Source: Selenomonadaceae bacterium
GTDB taxonomy: Bacteria > Bacillota > Negativicutes > Selenomonadales > Selenomonadaceae
DNA length: 45,576 bases
Assembly (NCBI GenBank): GCA_017515635.1
Contig: JAFWFO010000033.1
Span: 1 to 45,576 of the forward strand
Direction: 5' to 3'
This document shows, piece after piece, positions 17,228 to 25,022 of this stretch. How positions within the stretch are numbered: the stretch's first letter is position 1; each line of letters begins with the position of its first letter. Under the pieces are notes generated by a model. The model searched no databases. It worked only from the letters and a program-made list of their open reading frames with translations, and was not told the origin of the DNA. Made by a program: the position numbers and the translations under genes.

Positions 17228-17398
17228 GATATTTTCTAAAAATTTTCAACACGTTGTTACGCATATGTTACTTGTCTTTGCTTGCGCCCGAAGAAAAATA
17301 ACGTCAGCGACGAAACAAAATTTACCGCGAAAAAATTTCTCGTCACGAAACAGACAACGAAAAAACGCCGCCTTTCGACGACGTTTGAATTTTCCTAG

Positions 17399-17482
17399 TG
17401 GTGGGCAGGGATGGATTCGAACCATCGTAGCAAACGCAACGGATTTACCGTCCGCCCCCTTTAACCGCTCGGGCACCTACCC
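17399..17482 (-). tRNA. tRNA-Tyr (GTA), with G at position 33
   Basis: An 84-nt class II tRNA with encoded CCA. Acceptor GGGTAGG pairs with CCTGCCC, the D-arm is CCCGAGCGGTTAAAGGGG, the T-arm GATGG TTCGAAT CCATC, and a long variable arm is present. The anticodon stem GCGGA/TCCGT closes the loop CGGTAAA: anticodon GTA, 37-38 AA, but position 33 is G where U is almost invariant. A normal loop would be CTGTAAA. It is the last gene of the tRNA run. Confidence 0.9.
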
Positions 17483-17715
17483 ATCTTGGACGGCTTTTGT
17501 GCCGCCCTGAGTGTTTATTTCAACACTCAATGCCGCATTATGCGCTGTCTGAAAAAATAACAACGGAACAAATAAGTTCTAAACGCGGCGGACTTTGGCA
17601 TACTCCCGTATCAGCACGAAGCTCGGGATTACGCTATCAACAATCGATGCTCCCTTGCGAAAGTCTTACTCGATCTACTTCGACGGACGATGTCCCGCCC
17701 GTTTGTAATCAAAAA
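17483..17715. other. Spacer between tRNA-Tyr and tRNA-Arg, nothing recognised
   Basis: About 230 bp inside the tRNA run. A hairpin GAGTGTT/AACACTC lies at about 17508-17527, next to the tRNA-Tyr 5' end, and may aid processing. I tried to fold a further tRNA on either strand and found none. A 74-codon frame on the plus strand has no ribosome-binding site and no protein character. Confidence 0.4.
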
Positions 17716-17793
17716 TGGTGACCTTGGAGAGACTCGAACTCCCGACCCTTTGATTCGTAGTCAAATACTCTAATCCAGCTGAGCTACAAGGCC
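17716..17793 (-). tRNA. tRNA-Arg (ACG)
   Basis: Acceptor GGCCTTG pairs with CAAGGTC; anticodon stem TTTGA/TCAAA encloses CTACGAA (anticodon ACG, read as ICG). T-arm GGGAG TTCGAGT CTCTC with CCA encoded. Confidence 0.93.
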
Positions 17794-17804
17794 ATATAGT
17801 TAGT

Positions 17805-17881
17805 TGGTGGATCCACTAGGACTTGAACCTAGGACCGGACGGTTATGAGCCGTCTGCTCTAACCAACTGAGCTACGGATCC
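17805..17881 (-). tRNA. tRNA-Met (CAT), elongator type
   Basis: Acceptor GGATCCG/TGGATCC, anticodon stem GACGG/CCGTC around CTCATAA, CCA encoded. The first base pair is normal Watson-Crick, so it is not an initiator. A tRNA-Ile with modified CAU (lysidine) is the alternative. Confidence 0.88.
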
Positions 17882-17910
17882 AACCGAATACCAACCTGAT
17901 GTCAAAAAAA

Positions 17911-17985
17911 TGGAGCGGAAAACGAGGCTCGAACTCGCGACCCCAACCTTGGCAAGGTTGTGCTCTACCACTGAGCTACTTCCGC
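17911..17985 (-). tRNA. tRNA-Gly (GCC), first copy
   Basis: Acceptor GCGGAAG; anticodon stem CAACC/GGTTG around TTGCCAA; T-arm GCGAG TTCGAGC CTCGT; CCA encoded. Confidence 0.92.
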
Positions 17986-17990
17986 AGTTC

Positions 17991-18066
17991 TGGAGCGGAC
18001 AACGAGGCTCGAACTCGCTACCTCAACCTTGGCAAGGTTGCGCTCTACCAGATGAGCTATGTCCGC
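17991..18066 (-). tRNA. tRNA-Gly (GCC), second copy
   Basis: Acceptor GCGGACA; same anticodon arm and T-arm as the neighbouring tRNA-Gly, with a different acceptor and D-loop. Only 5 bp separate the two, so they come from one transcript. Confidence 0.92.
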
Positions 18067-18097
18067 TTGTGTCTGTCGCTTGACTAACACAAGGCGC

Positions 18098-18126
18098 ATT
18101 ATACGCATTGATTTTCGTTTTGTCAA
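18098..18126 (-). promoter_or_regulatory. Promoter of the tRNA run
   Basis: Perfect TTGACA (18121-18126), 17-bp spacer and TATAAT (18098-18103) on the minus strand, about 30 bp before the first tRNA. Confidence 0.85.
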
Positions 18127-18128
18127 GA

Positions 18129-18168
18129 AAAAAATCTCCCGCCGTGAAATTTTTGCGGAAGATTTTTT
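18129..18168 (-). terminator. Terminator-like hairpin after folB
   Basis: A/T-tract stem AAAAAATCT/AGATTTTTT with an inner CCGC/GCGG helix, just past the folB stop on the minus strand and abutting the tRNA promoter. Confidence 0.65.
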
Positions 18169-18187
18169 CTCGCCGTGAATCGGAAGT

Positions 18188-18550
18188 TTATTTGCGCTTG
18201 CGGCTGACTTCGACTTCGACGTAATCCATCGGGCCGGCAATCGGAACGTAGGGCTTGCGGACGCGAACGAGAATTTCGTCGACGTTGTTGAATTTTTCGA
18301 TGACTTTATCGGCAATCGTCGTGCAAAGTGCCGACAAAACTTGGAAGCGCGTGTTTTCGTTGACTTCTTTCATCACTTCGTAAACGCGAGCGGTGTCGAG
18401 CGTCTCGTCCAGATTGTCCGAGTCGGCCGATTTGTCGTCGTAAGTAATCAACTCAACGTCGAAGTAAAATTTCTGTCCCTGTTCGCGTTCGTATTCGTAA
18501 CGCCCGTGAAAGCCGTAAAACATAATGTTGTGAATGCTTACTTTGGTCAT
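18188..18550 (-). CDS. folB: Dihydroneopterin aldolase
   Basis: A 120-residue enzyme of folate synthesis that cleaves 7,8-dihydroneopterin to 6-hydroxymethyl-7,8-dihydropterin and glycolaldehyde. Visible family marks are FYGFHGRYEYEREQGQKFYF at residues 11-30 with the substrate-contact Glu, the DNLDETLDTARVYE segment, and VRVRKPYVPIAGPMDYVEVE with the catalytic Lys. Length is standard. GGAGGCG precedes the ATG. Its neighbours (HAD phosphatase upstream, tRNAs downstream) are not folate genes. Confidence 0.93.
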   Translation of the reverse strand: MTKVSIHNIMFYGFHGRYEYEREQGQKFYFDVELITYDDKSADSDNLDETLDTARVYEVMKEVNENTRFQVLSALCTTIADKVIEKFNNVDEILVRVRKPYVPIAGPMDYVEVEVSRKRK

Positions 18551-18663
18551 AGTGAATCGCCTCCGAAAATTATTGTTGAACTTATTCGGGCACGGGAAAA
18601 TTTTTCCTGCTTAGCCGTCGACAAAATTATTCGCCCGCGTTTCGACGTGAAAAAATTTTTTCG

Positions 18664-19452
18664 TCAATCGTCACGGAAATTATTTAACATCGTGCCAACC
18701 GAATAAAAAATTTGTGACGCCTCGCGCTTGACGAAATCTTTTGCCGTGGCGACCGTGTAGCCGCCGAATTTTTTTATCATGGGCAAATCGTTCGATTCGT
18801 CGCCGACAACGAAAATTTTCGCATCCGTCCAATTCATGATTCGCAAAAGATTTTCCACGGCGGAACCTTTATTGATGCCCGCAGGAACAATGTCGACGCT
18901 GTGAGTATTTTTTTGCGCAAAAATTTTATCGCCGAATTTTTCATTGAGCTTGTCCGTTGCAATTTGTGCGTCTTCGGGCGACGGAAAATCCAACGCAAGC
19001 TGATTAATTTTTTTCGGGATTGTTTGAACCTGCGCGGCGTCGATAATTTGCAGCGGGAAATTCCAACGATTTTTTTCGCGCATAACCCAAGAATTTTCGT
19101 TGACGACAACGCAAAGAACTTCGTCAGCCGCCTCGAACGCGAAATGGAAAGTTGACTTTGCACAAGGATCTTTCATCACGTCGACCAAAAAATTTTTCGG
19201 CAATTCGGTCTCGAAAATAATTTTTCCGTCGCCGTCGTAAATCGCCGCGCCGTTGCAACACGCAAAAAAATCCACGTCAAGCCCGAAACTTTTCAGATGA
19301 TGTTCCAACATGACGAACGCCCGCCCCGTGACGATACCGAATTTGTTGCCCGCCGCACGCCATTTTTTTATCGCGTTTAAGTCTTCGTCGGAAATTTTTT
19401 CGCCGCGAAAAAGTGTGCCGTCAAAATCGCTTGCCGCAACTTTAAAACTCAT
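18664..19452 (-). CDS. HAD-superfamily Cof-type sugar-phosphatase
   Basis: A 262-residue Cof/YidA-like hydrolase. Motif I is DFDGTLFRG with the nucleophile Asp9 (Mg-binding and catalytic). Motif II is IVTGRAF, the conserved Lys is in GINKGSAVENLL, and motif IV is GDESNDLPMIKKFGG. The middle region (about 85-185) is the C2b cap, which sets substrate choice and cannot be read from sequence. It starts 11 bp inside the end of the glucosidase gene, so the two are coupled and a sugar phosphate is a plausible substrate. Confidence 0.88.
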   Translation of the reverse strand: MSFKVAASDFDGTLFRGEKISDEDLNAIKKWRAAGNKFGIVTGRAFVMLEHHLKSFGLDVDFFACCNGAAIYDGDGKIIFETELPKNFLVDVMKDPCAKSTFHFAFEAADEVLCVVVNENSWVMREKNRWNFPLQIIDAAQVQTIPKKINQLALDFPSPEDAQIATDKLNEKFGDKIFAQKNTHSVDIVPAGINKGSAVENLLRIMNWTDAKIFVVGDESNDLPMIKKFGGYTVATAKDFVKREASQIFYSVGTMLNNFRDD

Positions 19453-21187
19453 AAATCACTGCCTCCGTCGGGCGCAGGAAATTTTTTTCGTCGGGATAGT
19501 TGCCGAAAATTTTCTTCGCGCCATCAAAAATTTTTTTCGGGAAATCAACTTTTTGCGTGCTGAAGTTGACGACCGTGCAAAGTTTTTTATCGCCGAGCGT
19601 TCGCGTGAAAATGTAAAGTTTTTCGTCCTTGGGCAAAAGTTCTTCATATTCGCCGCGAAGCAAAACCTCCGAAGACGCCCGCAATCCGCTGAGCTTGCGA
19701 TAAAAATTCAGCACGGAATTTTCGTCCGCGTCTTCAATTTCGGCGTTGCAGTTCGCAAAATCTTCATGCACAGGCAACCACGGCTCGCCGGAAGTAAAAC
19801 CCGCGTTCGGCGAAGAATTCCAATGCATCGGCGTGCGCGCATTGTCGCGGCTGAATTTCTGCACGAAACGCATTGCCTGCTTGTCGCTCAAACCGTCCGC
19901 CCGCGCCAAATCGTATTGTCCACGCGAAGAAATGTCGTCGTAGTCATCAATCGAATCAAATTTCGCGTTCATGTACCCCAGCTCTTCGCCTTCGTAAATA
20001 AACGGCGTCCCGCGCAGAGTAAATAAAATTATCGCCAACGCTTTCGCCGCAAGAATTTTGTCCGTGCCGTGCGGGAAAAAAGTTTCGGGCGAACGCGGCT
20101 TGTCGTGATTCTCGAAGTAAATCGGATACCAACTTTCACGCGTCGCGATTTGGCTAGCCGTCAACGCCGCCTTGAGTTCACTGAGCTTGAACAATTCCGA
20201 ACGGTGCCAAACTTCGCCGTGCGGGAACATTATATTGACGTGGCTGAACTCGAATAACATATCGAAAACGCCTTTTTCGCCGACCCATTTCGGCAAATCT
20301 TCGGGCTTGACGGAATTGGCTTCGGCGACCGTGAAAATGTCGTGCCCGTCGAAAACTTCGCGCTTGAATTCGTGCAAGAAATCCAAAATCCCCGGCGTCG
20401 CGGCGGTCATGTTGTGAACGCTGCAAGTTCCGTCCGAATCGGGTTTTCCGTCGACAAAATCTTTCGGCTTCTTGATGTAAACAATCGCGTCGATACGGAA
20501 TCCGCCGACACCTCTGTCAAGCCAAAAATTTGCCGCGTCGTAAAGCGCACGTCGCATGTCGGGATTTTCCCAATTTAAATCGGGCTGTTGAACCGCGAAA
20601 GTGTGCAGATAATATTGCTGACGTTCTTCGCACCACTGCCAAGCACTTCCGCCGAAAATTCCGCGCCAATTCGTCGGCGGCTTATCGGGCGTCCCGTCGC
20701 GCCAAATGTACCAATCGGCTTTGGGATTGTCGCGGCTCGACTTCGACTCAAGAAACCACGGATGTTGATCCGACGAGTGATTATAAACCAAATCCATGAC
20801 GATACGAATGTCACGCGCCGACGCCTCCGCAACAAGTTCGTCGAAATCCTCAAGCGTGCCGAACAGCGGATTAATCGCGGTGTAGTCGGCAATGTCGTAG
20901 CCGTTGTCGACCATCGGCGAAACATAAATCGGCGTCAACCAAATCGCGCCCGCTCCGAGACTTTTGATGTAGTCAAGTTTTTGTGTGACGCCGCGAATGT
21001 CGCCAATGCCGTTGCCGTCCGTGTCCAAAAAGCTTTTCGGGTAAATCTGGTAAACGGGCTTTTGTTGCCACCATTTGAGCGAATCGGCGGCTTCGGCAGA
21101 TTTGCTCCCGACGACGAATTTAATCGGGTCAACCAACGCGACGGCCGTTAAAGCCAGCGTGCCTTTGATAAAATTTCTTCTGTTCAT
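19442..21187 (-). CDS. GH13 alpha-glucosidase/oligo-1,6-glucosidase with a Tat-type signal
   Basis: A 581-residue glycoside hydrolase family 13 enzyme acting on alpha-glucosides. The TIM-barrel starts after residue 35 (WWQQKPVYQIYPKSF). Catalytic set: nucleophile Asp in GGFRIDAIVYIKK, acid/base Glu in FTVAEANSV, transition-state Asp in YFENHDKPR; DLVYNHSS is conserved region I. The N-terminus is RRNFIKGTLALTAVALV, a twin-arginine motif (RRxFxK) with a hydrophobic stretch, so it is exported folded. Most GH13_31 relatives are cytoplasmic. ATG at 21187 is used because GGGGGTGAC lies upstream; an upstream in-frame start adds MGGDI without a site. Confidence 0.9.
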   Translation of the reverse strand: MNRRNFIKGTLALTAVALVDPIKFVVGSKSAEAADSLKWWQQKPVYQIYPKSFLDTDGNGIGDIRGVTQKLDYIKSLGAGAIWLTPIYVSPMVDNGYDIADYTAINPLFGTLEDFDELVAEASARDIRIVMDLVYNHSSDQHPWFLESKSSRDNPKADWYIWRDGTPDKPPTNWRGIFGGSAWQWCEERQQYYLHTFAVQQPDLNWENPDMRRALYDAANFWLDRGVGGFRIDAIVYIKKPKDFVDGKPDSDGTCSVHNMTAATPGILDFLHEFKREVFDGHDIFTVAEANSVKPEDLPKWVGEKGVFDMLFEFSHVNIMFPHGEVWHRSELFKLSELKAALTASQIATRESWYPIYFENHDKPRSPETFFPHGTDKILAAKALAIILFTLRGTPFIYEGEELGYMNAKFDSIDDYDDISSRGQYDLARADGLSDKQAMRFVQKFSRDNARTPMHWNSSPNAGFTSGEPWLPVHEDFANCNAEIEDADENSVLNFYRKLSGLRASSEVLLRGEYEELLPKDEKLYIFTRTLGDKKLCTVVNFSTQKVDFPKKIFDGAKKIFGNYPDEKNFLRPTEAVIYEF

Positions 21188-21206
21188 TATGTCACCCCCC
21201 ATAAAA

Positions 21207-21235
21207 ATTTTAGCGCAGTCAAAACGTTTTTACAA
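21207..21235 (-). promoter_or_regulatory. Promoter of the glucosidase gene
   Basis: TTGTAA (21230-21235), 17-bp spacer, TAAAAT (21207-21212) on the minus strand; it overlaps the 3' end of the DUF1850 gene. Confidence 0.5.
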
Positions 21236-21656
21236 TGATTTTCGTGCCTGCGGGAAATTTTTTATACAGCTCGAATTTTTGTCCGTCCAAAGTCATTGTA
21301 AGGCGCGTGCCTTTGCCCGTGCGAAATTCCAAATTTTTAAATCGGCGATTCATTTCGTCCATGATAAACCAATCCCCGTCGCGTCGAAAATTTCCGTCAG
21401 CCGCGTCGAAGGGCAAGCCGACGCCTTGAGATTTATATTTCGTGCGAATCAAAACGAATTCGCCGCTTTGAAATTGCAATTCCTCAATGACGGGCGTTTT
21501 CTGCACGGAATGAAGAAATTCAATCGTCAGCGGCAAATTTTCTTGCGCGTCGACAACGGCAATGGTTTTGTCGTCCGTGCCGATAAAAATTTTCGGCGAA
21601 CCGGTCACGATGAACAAAGCCGCAGAAATTATGATGGCGAGTAAAATTTTTTTCAT
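21219..21656 (-). CDS. DUF1850 family protein
   Basis: A 145-residue protein with an N-terminal hydrophobic segment (KKILLAIIISAALFIV) and the DUF1850 core: LTIEFLHSVQKTPVIEELQF, YKSQGVGLPFDAADGNFRRD and TMTLDGQKFELY. DUF1850 proteins usually sit beside TRAP transporter subunits and are thought to be accessory; none is in the window. ATG 21656 is preferred because the longer frame adds 55 residues without protein character. It is divergent from the metal permease at 21712 and 17 bp from the glucosidase gene promoter region. Confidence 0.75.
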   Translation of the reverse strand: MKKILLAIIISAALFIVTGSPKIFIGTDDKTIAVVDAQENLPLTIEFLHSVQKTPVIEELQFQSGEFVLIRTKYKSQGVGLPFDAADGNFRRDGDWFIMDEMNRRFKNLEFRTGKGTRLTMTLDGQKFELYKKFPAGTKIIVKTF

Positions 21657-21711
21657 AGCGGATAAGATATCTCCTTGCTTGAAAATATTTTTCAGCGTTG
21701 TTAAAATTATT

Positions 21712-22521
21712 ATGGTGATGATTTTGTTTGAATACGAATTTATGCGCAATGCGTTAGTTGCCGTGCTGTTGGTGACGCCGCTGTTCGGTTTACTGTCGAC
21801 AATGGTCGTGTCGAATCGCATGGCATTTTTCTCGGACTCGCTCGGTCACGGCGCATTTACGGGAATTGCAATCGGCGCGTTAATCGGCGTCGGCTCGGAA
21901 ATTTTCGGCTTGCTCGCGTTCTCGATAATTTTCGCGTTGCTGATAACTTACATAAAAAATAAATCGCACGCGGGCGCGGATACGGTTATCGGCGTGTTCA
22001 GCTCGACGGCAATCGCGCTCGGCTTGATGTTGATGTCGGCGGGCGGGCAGTTCAACAAATTTTCGCGCTTCCTAATCGGAGACTTGCTGAGCATTTCGCG
22101 GGACGATTTATTTTCGTTGACGGCGGTTTTCGCGGTCGTCGTGATAAGCTGGGCGATTTTGTTCAACCGGCTGTTGATTTTGTCGGTGAATCAAACTTTG
22201 GCGCGAAGTCGCGGAATAAAAACTCGGCAAGTCGAATCGATTTTCGCGGTATTGTTGGCGTTGGTCGTGGCGTTGAGCATTCAGTGGGTCGGCATTTTGA
22301 TAATCAACGCGCTGTTAGTTTTACCGGCGGCAGCGGCTCGAAACGTCACGAATTCGGTCAAAAGTTATCACGTGTTGAGCGTGCTAATCGCGTTGACTTC
22401 GGGCTTGGTCGGCTTGTTTTTGGCTTACGAAATAAATTCTGCGGCGGGCGCGACGATTGTGGTTTGTGCGGCGTTCGTTTACTTCGTGACGCTGATTTTA
22501 AAGCCGCAATTCGTTAAGTAG
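21712..22521 (+). CDS. Metal ABC transporter permease, ZnuB/MntB type
   Basis: A 269-residue ABC-3 family membrane protein with about eight hydrophobic helices. The segment NRMAFFSDSLGHGAFTGIAI matches the family motif (MA-xxxDxLSHxxLxGxA). The middle has ADTVIGVFSSTAIALGLMLM and the end has a QWVGILIINALLVLPAAAAR motif. It should import Zn, Mn or Fe with a binding protein and ATPase, but neither is next to it. ATG 21712 is the best start although no ribosome-binding site is clear; the 30 nt upstream contain none. Confidence 0.85.
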   Translation: MVMILFEYEFMRNALVAVLLVTPLFGLLSTMVVSNRMAFFSDSLGHGAFTGIAIGALIGVGSEIFGLLAFSIIFALLITYIKNKSHAGADTVIGVFSSTAIALGLMLMSAGGQFNKFSRFLIGDLLSISRDDLFSLTAVFAVVVISWAILFNRLLILSVNQTLARSRGIKTRQVESIFAVLLALVVALSIQWVGILIINALLVLPAAAARNVTNSVKSYHVLSVLIALTSGLVGLFLAYEINSAAGATIVVCAAFVYFVTLILKPQFVK

Positions 22522-22531
22522 GTGAAAATTT

Positions 22532-23425
22532 TTGAGCAGAGGTTTGGCGTTAATCTTCGTCGGATTGGCGGGAATTTTTTGGGCAAGTTCGGGCGTCGCG
22601 GTACAAGATTTCTTTTTGTACTCGTCAAAGTCGCCGATGGAACTTACAAATATCCGCATGTGCATTGCGGGCGCGATTTTGATTTTAATTTCTGCGCGGC
22701 GAAAAAATTTTTGGCTGTCACTTGAACTGCTCAACCGTCGCCCGCGTCTGTGGCTCGATTTAATCATCTACGGGATTGTCGGCGTGGTTTTCATGCAGTT
22801 CACGTACTTTCAAGGAATATCAATCGGCGGCGCGGCGGCGACAACGGTAATTTGTTACGCGTGCCCCGCAATGGTCGTGATTTGGGAGTCGCTTTACCAC
22901 AGAAAATTTCCGAAACGCGGCGAAGTTATCGCGGTCGTTTTGGCGATGCTCGGCGTGTTTTTGTTGGTGACGGGCGGCAACCCGACGAAAATGCTTGTGC
23001 CGCTCGGTTGCGTCGTGTGGAGTTTGGCGAGCGGCGCGGCGTTTGCATTCAGCGCGATTTTTCCGAAACATTTGTTCGCAAAAAAAATTGACCCGTACTT
23101 TTTGACGGGCGTAGGAATGTTTGTCGGCGGATTGTTTACGTTCGCGCTTATCGACGACAAAAATTGGTTGCCGTTTCTTGCGCCTGATGTTTTATTTGAT
23201 GTGAGCTGGATAATAATTTTCGGGACGATTGCGGCATTTTTGAGTTTCAACGCGGGATTAAAATTTTTGACGCCGGAAGAAGCCTCAATCACCGCAACGA
23301 CGGAACCGGCCGCCTCGGTCGTGATAAGCCGGATAATTTTCGGGACGGCTTTCGGTTTCGTCGAGTCAATCGGAATAATTTTAGTTTTGTTGGCAATCGT
23401 TATGCCGTCGATAATCAAGAAATAA
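22532..23425 (+). CDS. EamA/DMT-family transporter
   Basis: A 297-residue drug/metabolite transporter superfamily member. The start is TTG (AGGTGA 6 nt upstream), 10 bp after the permease gene, so they share a transcript. Ten hydrophobic segments form two EamA repeats (LALIFVGLAGIFWASSGVAV ... and the second from about 148). It could export amino acids, sugars or metabolites; substrate cannot be read. The stop converges with the MNT-HEPN gene with a 1-bp gap. Confidence 0.85.
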   Translation: MSRGLALIFVGLAGIFWASSGVAVQDFFLYSSKSPMELTNIRMCIAGAILILISARRKNFWLSLELLNRRPRLWLDLIIYGIVGVVFMQFTYFQGISIGGAAATTVICYACPAMVVIWESLYHRKFPKRGEVIAVVLAMLGVFLLVTGGNPTKMLVPLGCVVWSLASGAAFAFSAIFPKHLFAKKIDPYFLTGVGMFVGGLFTFALIDDKNWLPFLAPDVLFDVSWIIIFGTIAAFLSFNAGLKFLTPEEASITATTEPAASVVISRIIFGTAFGFVESIGIILVLLAIVMPSIIKK

Positions 23426-23426
23426 T

Positions 23427-24116
23427 TCACTGTACGGATTCAAAACGTTGATTTAATTCGTCGCGCAGATTTTCCAACGCCGCGATATATTTTTCAAAAA
23501 TCAAAGTGACGAGTTCATCGGCAATATCTTCGTTGTAAACGTGCGTTGTCAAGTTGCGGCGTTTGAGCATGTCCAACCAAAGATTTTCATCGTCCAAGAA
23601 ATGAAATTGATAGCCCGCTTTGATGATTTCACGCGGCGAGCCGGACGCGGCTTCGCTCACGCCGTGGAGCAAAAGAATTTCGCGCAACGCCTTCCACGAC
23701 AGTTCAAAAGTCAAATGAAATTGCCCGATAATTCCCATGCGGTAAATTTCGTCGGTTGTCGCTCTGTTCGACTTACTCAGCACCGCCAAACTTTTTGCAA
23801 AGGCGTCAAGTTTTTTCACGGCGGGCGACACTTCCTCATATAAAATAATTCCGTCGCGGTCAATTTCGGCTTGAAAGTCCGCGTCAACGCCTTCGTCCAA
23901 ATTAATCACGTCGAAGGGCAACAGAGTATCAATTTTTTCGTCGAGCGTCTCAGCGAAATTTGAAATGTCGCCGCCCGAAACGGCAAGATCAATGTCGCTG
24001 CGTGCGTGATTGGTGCCGCGTGCCCGCGAGCCGAACAAAATTAATTTCTTCACGCGAAATTTTTTTGCCGCAGAAATAATTTCACGCTCAAGTTGTTTGT
24101 CGAGATTGTAAGCCAT
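23427..24116 (-). CDS. Fused MNT nucleotidyltransferase and HEPN-like (HI0074-type) protein
   Basis: A 229-residue single chain containing what are normally two proteins. Residues about 1-95 are a minimal nucleotidyltransferase: KKLILFGSRARG and HARSDIDLAVSG with the metal-binding DxD, then FDVINL. Residues about 100-229 match the HI0074 substrate-binding/HEPN family: GIIGQFHLTFELSWKALREI, GSPREIIKAGY, and LKRRNLTTHVYNEDIA, which contains the RxxxxH HEPN ribonuclease-type motif. Paired MNT/HEPN genes form toxin-antitoxin modules in which MNT adenylylates the HEPN toxin. Here both are one polypeptide. It follows cbiG by 14 bp. Confidence 0.82.
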   Translation of the reverse strand: MAYNLDKQLEREIISAAKKFRVKKLILFGSRARGTNHARSDIDLAVSGGDISNFAETLDEKIDTLLPFDVINLDEGVDADFQAEIDRDGIILYEEVSPAVKKLDAFAKSLAVLSKSNRATTDEIYRMGIIGQFHLTFELSWKALREILLLHGVSEAASGSPREIIKAGYQFHFLDDENLWLDMLKRRNLTTHVYNEDIADELVTLIFEKYIAALENLRDELNQRFESVQ

Positions 24117-24130
24117 AATTTTTCACCGAA

Positions 24131-25021
24131 TTACCGTTGCCAAAGCAGAGCGACCGTTACGCCTTTGAACGGAGTTTTCGGCAGAGCAAAACGCGCCTCG
24201 TCCACGCAACACAGTGCCGCCGCTTCGCACACGTTGCCGACGCCGACGGTTCTTTTGACAAATCTGGATTCGTCGAGTTTGTACTCGTCGATTTTTTTTT
24301 GGAGTTCCGCCGCGGGGAAAAATCTTGTTTCAAGCCCCATGACTTCAGCAAGCGACGTAAGTCCCGCCTCGTCTTGTTTAACGTCGACGCTTGCCAAAAG
24401 TTTTACGCGTTCAATCGGCTGATGAATCATTGCGCACGCTCGTTGCAGTGCCGCGAAAATTTTCAACGACGAAGTGCCGCGTTTACAACCGACGCCCGCA
24501 ATTAAGTTTTGCGGAATCAAATTCAATCGCACGTCGCCCGCCGTCACGAAAACTTCTTCGCCGCGCAAAATCGCCGTGTTAATGGCTTTAATCGCCTCTT
24601 TCGGTTCGGGAACAAGTCCGAGCCGCGAAGAAATTGCGTCGACGGAAAATTTCCCCGCAACATCCGTGGCAGTTGTGATGACGGGGTTCGCGTCAATCGC
24701 CTTTGCAATTTCAATCGCCAATTCATTCGCCCGCCCGACGTGTCCGCTCAAAAGGCTGATAACATTTTGTCCGCGTTCGTCAATAACCAAAACCGCAGGA
24801 TCGCTGAGTTTGCTGACAACATGCGGCGCGATCATTCGCACGACGATACCCGCCGCGCAGATAAAAATAAGTCCGTCGAACTTGCCGAAAATGTCCGCAA
24901 CCAAATCCGCAAGCTTGGTGAAATTTCTGCCCTTCGCGTAAGTTTGCCCGCCGACTTTCGAGGCAATTTTTTCGGCAAGACGGGCACCGTTTGTCGTCAA
25001 AGAAATAATTGCTGTTCTCAA
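24131..25021 (-). CDS. cbiG: Cobalt-precorrin 5A hydrolase
   Basis: A 296-residue enzyme of anaerobic cobalamin synthesis that opens the lactone of cobalt-precorrin-5A and releases acetaldehyde. N-terminal part: GLIFICAAGIVVRMIAP and SLLSGHVGRANELA, both typical of CbiG; C-terminal part: IAGVGCKRGTS, ASVDVKQDEAGL and VGVGNVCEAAAL. Start is TTG, weakly supported by AGGCGA about 11 nt upstream; the gene begins 1 bp after the cbiF stop. No other cobalamin genes are in the window, so the rest of the pathway is elsewhere. Confidence 0.9.
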   Translation of the reverse strand: MRTAIISLTTNGARLAEKIASKVGGQTYAKGRNFTKLADLVADIFGKFDGLIFICAAGIVVRMIAPHVVSKLSDPAVLVIDERGQNVISLLSGHVGRANELAIEIAKAIDANPVITTATDVAGKFSVDAISSRLGLVPEPKEAIKAINTAILRGEEVFVTAGDVRLNLIPQNLIAGVGCKRGTSSLKIFAALQRACAMIHQPIERVKLLASVDVKQDEAGLTSLAEVMGLETRFFPAAELQKKIDEYKLDESRFVKRTVGVGNVCEAAALCCVDEARFALPKTPFKGVTVALLWQR

Positions 25022-25022
25022 T

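Noticed and set aside
17483..17715. Additional tRNA between the Tyr and Arg genes
   Set aside because: No T-arm (GTTCGA-type) or acceptor pairing could be found on either strand.
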